From assembly GCF_039537965.1 (NCBI RefSeq), contig NZ_BAABBM010000001.1:1959501-2023500 (forward strand): a stretch of 64,000 nt of DNA, given 5' to 3'. Each line of letters begins with the position of its first letter. The first letter of the stretch is position 1. Position numbers and translations under genes: made by a program. A model generated the notes under the pieces. That model made no database searches. It had not been told where the DNA came from and saw nothing but the letters and a program-made list of their open reading frames with translations. Origin of the DNA: Sphingomonas limnosediminicola. GTDB taxonomy: Bacteria > Pseudomonadota > Alphaproteobacteria > Sphingomonadales > Sphingomonadaceae. Below are positions 1-7,984 of the stretch, in pieces.

Positions 1-39
1 GCGGGCCGAGTGACGGCCTGTCAAATCGGGGTGTCGAAC

Positions 40-1080
40 ATGCTTCTCAGATCATTCGGCCTCGCCGCTACGGCGGTGATGGCTATCTCCATTTCCGGTC
101 AGGTCGAGGCACGCACGCAAATGCGCGCGGTCGGGTCGTCGACCGTCTATCCGTTCGCCAAGATCGTCGCTGAGCGCATTGCTCGCGCCAATCCTAGGCT
201 CGGCACGCCGATCATCGAGTCGACTGGCACGGGCGCCGGCATGAAGCTGTTTTGCGCCGGTGTCGGCGAACGCTTCCCGGATGTCGAGAATGCGTCGCGC
301 CGGATGAAGGCTTCGGAAGCCAAGCTCTGCCAGCAGAACGGCGTGAGCGCCATCACCGAGATTCAGGTCGGCCTCGATGGCGTGACATTCGCCACCGCCA
401 AGGGCAGCCCGCTTCAGAACGTCAGCCAGCGCGACATCTACCTGGCGCTCGCCAAGACACCCTATGGCAAGCCCAATCGGGCGAAGACCTGGAAGGACGT
501 AAACGGCAGCCTTCCGGCGATTCCGATCCGCGTCTACGGTCCGCCGCCGACCTCGGGCACGCGCGATGCGCTTGGGGAACTGATCCTCACCCCGCCGTGC
601 GAGGCGAACGCCAGCATGGCTGCGCTCAAGAAGAGCGACGAAAACAAGTTCAAGGCGATCTGCACCGCGGTCCGTGAGGACGGGGCCTACATCCAGGCCG
701 GCGAGAACGACAATCTCATCGTTCAGAAGATCGAGGCCAATCCGGGCACGGTCGGCATCTTCGGTTTCTCCTATCTCGAGGAGAATATGAACAAGCTGAA
801 GGGCATCGCCATCAACGGCGTGTCGCCGAGCTACGACACGATCAGCACTTTCAAGTACCCGGGCGCGCGTCCGCTCTACATCTACATCAAGAATGCGCAT
901 GCGGGCGCCATTCCGGCGGTTCGGGCCTATGCGGCTGAGTTCACCAAGGAGAGCACATTTGGCCCGAACGGTTATCTACGCCGGCAGGGCGGGATGATCG
1001 CCGCGCCGAACAATGTCCGTGCCCGCAGCCAGGTGGCCGCTCGCGGTCTCCAGCCGCTTAACCTTGCAAGCCTCAAGTAG
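40..1080 (+). CDS. pstS: Phosphate ABC transporter substrate-binding protein (PstS family)
   Basis: Periplasmic phosphate-binding protein of the Pst uptake system. A signal peptide covers roughly residues 1-25 and ends near VEA. The mature protein opens with the family's GSSTVYPFA segment, followed by ESTGTGAGMKLFC, which resembles the Thr/Ser phosphate-contact loops. A later GTRDA segment also fits PstS. The ATG at 40 is preferred to the in-frame GTG at 10 because it starts directly at the signal peptide. About 346 residues is normal for the family. The next gene is a phosphate-type porin, which supports phosphate uptake. pstC, pstA and pstB do not follow; they could lie upstream of the window. 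Confidence 0.9.
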   Translation: MLLRSFGLAATAVMAISISGQVEARTQMRAVGSSTVYPFAKIVAERIARANPRLGTPIIESTGTGAGMKLFCAGVGERFPDVENASRRMKASEAKLCQQNGVSAITEIQVGLDGVTFATAKGSPLQNVSQRDIYLALAKTPYGKPNRAKTWKDVNGSLPAIPIRVYGPPPTSGTRDALGELILTPPCEANASMAALKKSDENKFKAICTAVREDGAYIQAGENDNLIVQKIEANPGTVGIFGFSYLEENMNKLKGIAINGVSPSYDTISTFKYPGARPLYIYIKNAHAGAIPAVRAYAAEFTKESTFGPNGYLRRQGGMIAAPNNVRARSQVAARGLQPLNLASLK

Positions 1081-1160
1081 GCGCTACACACACAGTTATG
1101 TCGGCACCCGCCCCGGCGGGTGCCGCGGGCCTCTGACGAGGCGGGGGAAAGGGAATAAAG

Positions 1161-2753
1161 ATGAAGTTCAAGTCCATTGCCGCGCTCCTTGCGGGAAGCG
1201 CTATTTTCGTTGCCGCGCCCGCATGGGCACAGGATCCTGCCCCCGCGCAGAACCAGCCGGTGCCGACAGAGCCGGATCCGTCAGACGCCGCCGCCGACGC
1301 TGTTATCGCAAACGCGAAGGCAGTCGATGAGGCGCAGGCCAAGATTGAGCTACTGCAGGCCCAGATCGAGGCGCTTCAGGCTTCGGTCGAGCAAGTTAAG
1401 GCATCGATGGTCAAGGCGACTCCGTCCTGGAAGGGCGGGCCGCAGTGGGACGACAAGGAAGCCGGCTTCAGCTTTAAGCCGAAAGGCCTCATCCAATGGG
1501 ATGCGGGTTACACCGGCTTTCCGCGCGGCAACCAGCTCCGCGGCACCATCATTGGCGGCCTCAACTACGCCAATCTCGGCTGGGACACCCGTGCCCGCCG
1601 ACTGACGATCGGCGCCGACGGCACGCTGCCGGGCGGCTTCCGCTACAGCGCAGAGTTCAATTTTGCGCAGGGTGCTGTCGACTATGAGGACATCTTCCTC
1701 GCCTACGACGTCCACAATTCGCCGGTGACTCTGCAGGCTGGGTATTTCTATCCGTTCTCGAGCCTCGAAACGATGACGAGCTCCAAATTTACGTCGTTCC
1801 TGGAGCGCGCGTCGATCCACGACGCGTTCAGCTACAACCGCCGCCTTGGCATCGCTTTCCTCGCGAACGACAAGAAGACCGACCGCTGGACCTTCCAGGC
1901 GGGTTTGTTCAGCGAGCCTTTGAACAACGGCAGCTTCACGCGCACCGGCTGGCAGGCCTCCGCCCGCGGCGTCTTCTCACCCACACTGGGTGCAGCGCGT
2001 CTGCACCTCGGCGCCAATTTTGAGCACCGTGAGAACACGCGTGAAGCACTTGGCGCGAACTACCAGACGCGTCCGCTCTCGCAGCTCACCGATCAGCGCT
2101 TCGTCAGCACCGGCAACATTGCGGCTAAGGGTGACGACGTCGCCGGCGTAGAATTGGGCGCCATCTACAAGAGCTTCCACTTCGCGGCGGAAGGCCAGAA
2201 GGTGTGGCTTCACAAGACCTTCACCGCGGCGCAGATTGCAAATCTCAATGCCGATCTCGACACCAACGATACGCCGCTCGGCACCGGCTACAACGGCAAC
2301 CCGAGCTTCTGGGGCGGCTATGCCGAGGTCGGCTACTACTTCACGGGTGAGAGCCGGGGGTACAAGGGCGGCCGGTGGGACCGCACCAAGGTGCTGCATC
2401 CGTTCAACGAGGGCGGCTGGGGCGCCCTGCAGCTCAACGGTCGAGTCGACTATGTCCAGCTTAGCGATCGGGTCGACGGCAGCTCCAGCAGCGTCGCCGC
2501 GCCTTACTATGTTAATGGCGGCAAGCAGATTGCATACCAAGGAAGCCTGATCTGGATCCCGATCGATTACGTCCGCTTCATGGCTCAGTACGGGCATATC
2601 GACGTGACGGGCGGTCCGCGCGCTTCGGTCTCGACGGCGGCAAACCCGACACAGGCACAGCTGGGCATGTTCCCGTTCGGAACGACTACACCTGCCAACC
2701 GGCGCAAGTACGGCGTCGACACGTGGGGCGTGCGCGCTCAGGTCGACTTCTAA
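1161..2753 (+). CDS. Phosphate-selective porin (OprO/OprP type)
   Basis: Outer-membrane channel, probably for phosphate or polyphosphate. It has a signal peptide (about residues 1-23, ending AWAQ), a short coiled coil at about residues 50-85 rich in Gln/Leu/Ala heptads, then a long aromatic, beta-strand-rich barrel ending in DF, the usual C-terminal signal for BAM assembly. The 530-residue length fits the OprO/OprP family. It lies 80 bases after pstS in the same direction and before a PhoR-like kinase. A GGGGGAAAGGGA purine tract precedes the ATG. Pho regulation is likely from context, but no Pho box was confirmed. Confidence 0.85.
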   Translation: MKFKSIAALLAGSAIFVAAPAWAQDPAPAQNQPVPTEPDPSDAAADAVIANAKAVDEAQAKIELLQAQIEALQASVEQVKASMVKATPSWKGGPQWDDKEAGFSFKPKGLIQWDAGYTGFPRGNQLRGTIIGGLNYANLGWDTRARRLTIGADGTLPGGFRYSAEFNFAQGAVDYEDIFLAYDVHNSPVTLQAGYFYPFSSLETMTSSKFTSFLERASIHDAFSYNRRLGIAFLANDKKTDRWTFQAGLFSEPLNNGSFTRTGWQASARGVFSPTLGAARLHLGANFEHRENTREALGANYQTRPLSQLTDQRFVSTGNIAAKGDDVAGVELGAIYKSFHFAAEGQKVWLHKTFTAAQIANLNADLDTNDTPLGTGYNGNPSFWGGYAEVGYYFTGESRGYKGGRWDRTKVLHPFNEGGWGALQLNGRVDYVQLSDRVDGSSSSVAAPYYVNGGKQIAYQGSLIWIPIDYVRFMAQYGHIDVTGGPRASVSTAANPTQAQLGMFPFGTTTPANRRKYGVDTWGVRAQVDF

Positions 2754-2809
2754 AAGGTGAAGGCGGTCGACGCCTTTCGGCCCCTCTCTCCCCTCAGGCT
2801 CGAAAGGCA

Positions 2810-2836
2810 GCCCCCTCGTCCAGTTGGCGAGGGGGC
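2810..2836. terminator. GC-rich perfect hairpin between porin and kinase genes
   Basis: GCCCCCTCG and CGAGGGGGC form a 9-bp perfect stem around a 9-nt loop, 57 bases after the porin stop. There is no T-tract, so it may be an attenuating or mRNA-stabilising hairpin rather than a true Rho-independent terminator. Confidence 0.35.
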
Positions 2837-2888
2837 GATCGCCGCTTCGGAGGTGGCTGGGCCTGACCAATAGGCTAAACAGCAAAAG

Positions 2889-3896
2889 ATGGCGGAAAGC
2901 AGCCCCGATGACCGTGCTTTGGTCGATGCCCTCGATGAGCCCGCGCTCGTCGTGGAGGGCAGCATCGTTCGGCTTGCCAATCCTCCGGCGCAGAAGCTGC
3001 TCGGTCGCGGTATCGAGGGCCGGGACGTTCGTCTCGCCATTCGCCACCCGCAAGCGCTGGAGCTGATCCTGGGTCGAGACAGCGGCGCCATCGACGCTGT
3101 CGGCATTGCGGAACCGGGCCGTTCGTGGCGGCTCCTAATTCGCCAACTCGGTCGCGGCCGGGCTCTAGTCCGCATGATCGACCGCTCCGACGCCGTTTCG
3201 GCTGAGAAGATGCGGGTCGATTTCGTCGCTAACGCCAGCCACGAACTGCGGACACCGCTGTCGACTGTGCTTGGTTATGCGGAAACACTCGCAGACGAAT
3301 CCGACCTGCCTTCGGAGCTTCGGCTGAAGTTCGGCGGCACGATACGCGATGAAGCGGGGCGCATGCTTCGGATCATCGAGGATTTGATGAGCTTGTCGCG
3401 GATCGAGGCGGATCGCTTTGTCGCGCCGAGCGAGACGGTCGACTTGGGCCAGGTCGTCGCCACCTGCGTGTCCAACGCTTCGGTTGTTCGCAACGGCCGG
3501 AAGTGTGAGTTCGCCGTCAAAATTGCACCCGACCTTCCGATGGTTCGCGGCGATCCAGGGCTACTGACCCAGGTCTTCGACAATTTGCTCAGCAACGCGG
3601 TCCGCTACGGCTGCGATCGGGCGGACGCGAAGGTCGAAGTTTCGACCGCGCGACATGGGCGCTGGGTGACAGTCGCCGTGACCGATCATGGCGCCGGCAT
3701 CCCGCGCGAGCATTTGCCGCGCGTCACCGAGCGCTTTTATCGCGTCGACGCTGCCCGCAGCCGAGAGTCTGGCGGAACGGGGTTGGGACTCGCCATCGTC
3801 AAGCACATCGTCGAACGCCACCGCGGCTCGCTTGAGATCAAAAGCACCGTCGGCGTCGGTACGACGGTGACGGTGAAAATCCCCGTCGAGGCCTAG
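2889..3896 (+). CDS. phoR: PhoR-like sensor histidine kinase without membrane segments
   Basis: Two-component histidine kinase, 335 residues. A PAS-like N-terminal part (about 10-95) is followed by a HisKA domain with the phospho-acceptor His119 in NASHELRTPLSTV. The HATPase_c domain has an N box (DNLLSNAVRYG), a DHGAGIP G1 box and a GGTGLGLAIVK G2 box. There is no transmembrane helix, unlike classical PhoR, so it probably senses through a partner such as PhoU or the Pst complex. The position after pstS and the porin suggests phosphate control. No PhoB-like regulator is adjacent; the response regulator downstream is a LytTR type on the other strand. The phoR name rests on context. Confidence 0.75.
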   Translation: MAESSPDDRALVDALDEPALVVEGSIVRLANPPAQKLLGRGIEGRDVRLAIRHPQALELILGRDSGAIDAVGIAEPGRSWRLLIRQLGRGRALVRMIDRSDAVSAEKMRVDFVANASHELRTPLSTVLGYAETLADESDLPSELRLKFGGTIRDEAGRMLRIIEDLMSLSRIEADRFVAPSETVDLGQVVATCVSNASVVRNGRKCEFAVKIAPDLPMVRGDPGLLTQVFDNLLSNAVRYGCDRADAKVEVSTARHGRWVTVAVTDHGAGIPREHLPRVTERFYRVDAARSRESGGTGLGLAIVKHIVERHRGSLEIKSTVGVGTTVTVKIPVEA

Positions 3897-4696
3897 TGAA
3901 CGAAGCGGGCGACCACGTCCCGATAGCTCCGCGACACCTTCACCTGCGCACCTGAATCCAGCACCAGGAAGCATTCGCCGTTGGTGTGCGGCTTCACCTG
4001 CCGGACCAGGTCCAAGTTGACGATGGTCGAGCGGTGTACGCGCTGGAAACGGCGCGGGTCGAGGCGCTTCTCGAGGTCCTTCATCGTCTCGCGGAGGATG
4101 AGCGTATTATCGCCGGTCTGAATGCACATGTAGTCACCGGCGGCATCGATCCGCTCGATGGTATCGACGTCGACGCGGAAGATCTGTCCCTGGTCCTTGA
4201 TGTTGATCATCTTCTCGTAGCGATTGGCCGCAGGACCTTCGGGCGCGGCGTCGGCCAGTTCCTCGGCTGCCTCCGGCGCGTGCTCGGCCAGAGCCTCCTT
4301 GAGCCGCTCGGTTTCCTCGGCGCCGCGCCGCTCGGCGAGGCGCTGCCGAACGCGGTCCATGGTCGCAGCAAGGCGGTCTTCGTCCACCGGCTTCATCAGA
4401 TAATCGACCGCCTGAGCGTCGAACGCGCGGAGCGCATGCTCGCCATAGGCGGTGACGAAGACGAACAGGGGCGGCTCGACGTCCATCAGGCCCTGGATAA
4501 CGGAGAAACCGTCAAACCCCGGCATCTGGATGTCGAGGAAGACGAGGTCCGGCTTGTGGGTCTTGATCTGCCGGATCGCCTCGCGGCCGTTGGCGGCGGT
4601 GGCTACCACTTCGACGTCTTCATGCGCCTGCAGCCGTAGCTGAAGGCCCTGCGTCGCGAGGGGCTCGTCGTCGACCAAAATGGTCCGGATGGTCAT
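3893..4696 (-). CDS. LytTR-family response regulator
   Basis: DNA-binding response regulator of 267 residues. The N-terminal receiver domain has the acidic pocket (LVDDE) and the likely phospho-acceptor Asp55 in LVFLDIQMPG. An acidic Ala/Glu-rich linker (about 125-160) leads to a C-terminal LytTR domain (about 165-267) with the family's HRSTIVNL segment. Its start codon overlaps the stop of the upstream kinase gene by one base, so the two are translationally coupled and are surely partners. It overlaps the end of the PhoR-like gene tail to tail. The target genes are not visible. Confidence 0.9.
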   Translation of the reverse strand: MTIRTILVDDEPLATQGLQLRLQAHEDVEVVATAANGREAIRQIKTHKPDLVFLDIQMPGFDGFSVIQGLMDVEPPLFVFVTAYGEHALRAFDAQAVDYLMKPVDEDRLAATMDRVRQRLAERRGAEETERLKEALAEHAPEAAEELADAAPEGPAANRYEKMINIKDQGQIFRVDVDTIERIDAAGDYMCIQTGDNTLILRETMKDLEKRLDPRRFQRVHRSTIVNLDLVRQVKPHTNGECFLVLDSGAQVKVSRSYRDVVARFVH

Positions 4697-5874
4697 CAGG
4701 CAGTCTCTCCGGTTTCGTATGGAATTTCGATGATAACGCTGAATCCCCCCCGGTCGTTCTGTCTGGTCTCGAACCGATGTGCCGCGCCATAGGCCTGCGA
4801 CAGTCGGTCGCGAATGTTCGCCAGTCCGACTCCAGTAGACGGACTAGCGGCGATATCGGTTCCCTCGCTGGTGCCATTGTCGGCGACCTCGATGCGTACG
4901 GCCTGCCCCTCGCGGGCAGCGGTCAGCCAGATGTCGGCGCCGTCCTCACTTGGAGTCACAGCATATTTGATGGCGTTTTCGATCAGGGGCTGAAGCAGCA
5001 GCGAGGGCAGGCGCGCGCCGATCGTTTCGGACTCGATCTTGAAGTGCGGCCGCAAGCGGTCCTCGAAGCGCATCTTCTCGATCTCAAGATAAAGTTTCAG
5101 CGTTTCCACTTCCTGGGCCAGCGTCACCTTCGCGGTCGGCTCATTAACAAGCGTGTAACGAAGGAATGACGACAGGCGCGCGAGCATTGCGTTGGCCCGC
5201 TCGGTCTGTTTGAGCAGCACCAGCGTCGAGATCGAGTTCAGCGTGTTGAACAGGAAATGCGGGTTGAGCTGATAACGAAGCATCGCCAGCTGAGCGCTGG
5301 ATGCTGCATGCTCGAGGCGCTCGCGCTGGTCGATCTGCTCTTCAAGAAGCAGGAAGTAATTGATCCCGTAGTAGAGCGCCGTCCACGCCGCGAGCAGCGC
5401 GAAGTCGACGAACAAGGCGCTTAGATACGCGATCCCTTCCGGCTTGAATCCCGGCTTCAGGAACGTCGCAACGCTCCACGTCTCGATGATCGAGAAGGTG
5501 CCGGAGGCGATGATCACGCAGGCAAGGGACAGCAGGAGCGTCCACACCGGCTTCACCTTGATCAGCCGCCGGAACAGCGAGGCCATGAGCAAAGTCAGGG
5601 AATAGCCGGTCGCCGTGAGCAGCAGCGTATGGACCAGGAGCATCCAGCCCAGACCACCCGCGAAGCCGGAGATCGTGCGGAGGAAGAAATAGCCGCTCCA
5701 TCCGATCGTCTGAAGGATCCAGAAGGCGCGGTTCTTGTCATCGAAAAAAGGCTGGTCGAGCCCCATGCCCCGGGCGATCGGCGCCGCCGGTGATGAAATT
5801 TCGGGCGCGTCAGGTGGCGGCGAGCGCCGTCGCGCCGTTTGACGCCGGTCAAAGGTCGCGCTGTCGGTCGCCAT
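4696..5874 (-). CDS. LytS/YehU-type sensor histidine kinase
   Basis: Membrane histidine kinase of the His_kinase (PF06580-type) group. It has four or so hydrophobic segments between about residues 55 and 175, a short coiled coil, then the hallmark YQLNPHFLFNTLNSIS with His206. An ATPase domain follows with an N box (ENAIKYA), DNG and GVGLANIRDRL. There is no periplasmic sensor domain of any size, so the signal is probably read within the membrane. It is cotranscribed and coupled with the LytTR regulator immediately downstream. Confidence 0.9.
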   Translation of the reverse strand: MATDSATFDRRQTARRRSPPPDAPEISSPAAPIARGMGLDQPFFDDKNRAFWILQTIGWSGYFFLRTISGFAGGLGWMLLVHTLLLTATGYSLTLLMASLFRRLIKVKPVWTLLLSLACVIIASGTFSIIETWSVATFLKPGFKPEGIAYLSALFVDFALLAAWTALYYGINYFLLLEEQIDQRERLEHAASSAQLAMLRYQLNPHFLFNTLNSISTLVLLKQTERANAMLARLSSFLRYTLVNEPTAKVTLAQEVETLKLYLEIEKMRFEDRLRPHFKIESETIGARLPSLLLQPLIENAIKYAVTPSEDGADIWLTAAREGQAVRIEVADNGTSEGTDIAASPSTGVGLANIRDRLSQAYGAAHRFETRQNDRGGFSVIIEIPYETGETA

Positions 5875-5975
5875 CGCGGGCGATATAGAGGCGGTCTGCC
5901 GTCATTGCGAGCGTCAGGCTTGCCGACGGGGCGGAACTGGTTCTAGCGGACAGCGAAACTTTGCCCGGAAGGTCC

Positions 5976-7916
5976 ATGATGAAGCTGGTTCGCGTCTCGC
6001 TCCTCGCTGCACTCACTCTCGGTGCTTGCCGTGTCTCAGACAATACCAACAATTCCGAGGGGCCGAAGACGGCGGAAGCGACCGTTGCACCGATCCTTAC
6101 GACGCCTGACGCGCAGGACCTGCACAGCTACGCGCGGCCGCGAGAGGCGCGGGTGACTCACGTGGCGCTCGATCTCAGCTTGGATTTCGAGACGAAACGT
6201 CTCGGGGGCACCGCCACGCTGGACATCGATCGCAAGGCCGACGCGAAAGAAATCGTTCTCGATGACAACGGGCTGGAGATCCAGAGCGTTGTCGACGCCT
6301 CAAAGCAGCCGCTCCCCTACAAGGTCGGCGCAAACGACCAGTACCGCGGCTCTCCGCTGACCATCGCGCTGAAGCCCGACACCAAGCGGATCGTGATCAC
6401 CTACAAGAGTGCGCCCGACGCCAGCGCCTTGCTGTGGCTCAGCCCAGAGCAGACCGCCGGGAAGAAGGCGCCCTTCATGTTCAGCCAGGGCGAATCGATC
6501 AACAACCGCAGCTGGATACCGACCCAGGATTCCCCGGCCATCCGCCAGAGCTGGGAAGCGGCGATCCACGTTCCCGCGGGCACGACCGTTGTGATGAGCG
6601 CGCCGCGTATCGAGCAGCCGATCACCCAGGGCGGCGAAAGCGTGTTCAACTTCCGCATGGATCACAGCGTTGCGCCCTACATGATCGCAATCGCGGCCGG
6701 TGATCTCGCCTTCAAGTCGCTCGGAAATCGCACTGGCGTCTGGGCGGAGCCAGCGACGATCAATGCCGCTGCGAACGAACTCGTCGACACCGAGAAGATG
6801 GTGGCGGCCGCGGAGAAGCTTTACGGGCCCTATCGCTGGGGCCGCTACGACGTGATCGTCCTCCCGCCGTCCTTCCCGTTCGGCGGTATGGAAAACCCGA
6901 ACATGACCTTCCTGACGCCGACCTTCATCGCCGGCGACAAGAGCCTCGTCAGCCTCGTCGCGCATGAGCTTGCGCACAGCTGGTCGGGCAATCTCGCGAC
7001 CAATGCGACGTGGAACGACTTCTGGCTCAACGAGGGCATGACGACCTACGCCGAGCGTCGCATCGTCGAGGAACTGTACGGCAAGAAGGTCGCCGACGAG
7101 CAGGTGGCGCTTGGCGTGGACGCGCTCGACAAGGCGGTTGCCAGCAATGGTGGCCCAGGCGGCGGCGATACCCGTCTCCACCTCGACCTCAAAGGCCGCA
7201 GTGCGGACGACGGAACGAGCGACATCGCCTATGAAAAGGGCGCTGCGTTCCTGCGGACGATCGAGGCGAACGTCGGGCGCGAACGATTCGACGCCTGGCT
7301 CAAGGGCTGGTTCGATCGCCACGCATTCCAGCCGGTCACCTCGGCCATTTTCCTCGCCGACCTCCGCCAGAACCTGATCAAGGGCGACAAGGCGCTCGAA
7401 CAGAAGCTGATGCTCGACGACTGGGTCTACAAGCCGGGCGTCCCGTCGAACTTGGTTCGGCCGGCGGCCGCCGTCTTCGCCGAACAGGACAAGGCGTCCA
7501 CTGCCCTCGCTGGCGGTGGTACGGCGCCGCAGGCCTGGGCGAACTGGACGACCGACGAGCGCCTGCGCTTCCTCAACCGTTTGCCGCGTAAGCTTCCCAA
7601 GCCGCGGCTGGACGCGCTTCAGGCTGCCTACGATCTCAACGGGACGCAAAACTTGGAAGTGCGCTTCGCCTGGCTCGATCTGGCCGTCGGCAGCCGGTAC
7701 GATCCAGCGGTTCCCTCGCTGGAGCAGTTCCTGACTTCGCAAGGTCGCGGCAAATTCGTGCGCCCGCTGTTCAAGGCGCTGGCCAAGGACGTGCAGTGGG
7801 GCAGGCCGATCGCCGCGCGAATCTATCCGAAGGCGCGGCCGCTCTATCATCCGCTGGTTGGGCGCGATCTCGACAAATTGGGCCTGCAAACTGTCGGGAA
7901 ACCGACACCGAAATAA
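5976..7916 (+). CDS. Secreted M1-family (gluzincin) metallopeptidase, lipoprotein
   Basis: Zinc aminopeptidase of the M1 / leukotriene-A4-hydrolase-like family. The N-terminal MKLVRVSLLAALTLGAC is a lipobox, so the enzyme is probably anchored in the envelope. The substrate-binding motif appears as GGMEN, and the zinc site is HELAH (near residue 330) with the third ligand Glu 18 residues on in WLNEGM. A helical C-terminal domain follows. The ATG at 5976 (or 5979) is chosen over the upstream TTG at 5961 because it abuts the lipobox and has GGAAGG upstream. It is divergent from the LytS kinase gene. Confidence 0.88.
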   Translation: MMKLVRVSLLAALTLGACRVSDNTNNSEGPKTAEATVAPILTTPDAQDLHSYARPREARVTHVALDLSLDFETKRLGGTATLDIDRKADAKEIVLDDNGLEIQSVVDASKQPLPYKVGANDQYRGSPLTIALKPDTKRIVITYKSAPDASALLWLSPEQTAGKKAPFMFSQGESINNRSWIPTQDSPAIRQSWEAAIHVPAGTTVVMSAPRIEQPITQGGESVFNFRMDHSVAPYMIAIAAGDLAFKSLGNRTGVWAEPATINAAANELVDTEKMVAAAEKLYGPYRWGRYDVIVLPPSFPFGGMENPNMTFLTPTFIAGDKSLVSLVAHELAHSWSGNLATNATWNDFWLNEGMTTYAERRIVEELYGKKVADEQVALGVDALDKAVASNGGPGGGDTRLHLDLKGRSADDGTSDIAYEKGAAFLRTIEANVGRERFDAWLKGWFDRHAFQPVTSAIFLADLRQNLIKGDKALEQKLMLDDWVYKPGVPSNLVRPAAAVFAEQDKASTALAGGGTAPQAWANWTTDERLRFLNRLPRKLPKPRLDALQAAYDLNGTQNLEVRFAWLDLAVGSRYDPAVPSLEQFLTSQGRGKFVRPLFKALAKDVQWGRPIAARIYPKARPLYHPLVGRDLDKLGLQTVGKPTPK

Positions 7917-7984
7917 TCGCAGAGCTTAACCGCGCCTCAACTCTCTTTGGCTAACAGCATTGCCGGTAGTGGAACGGCGGGCGG

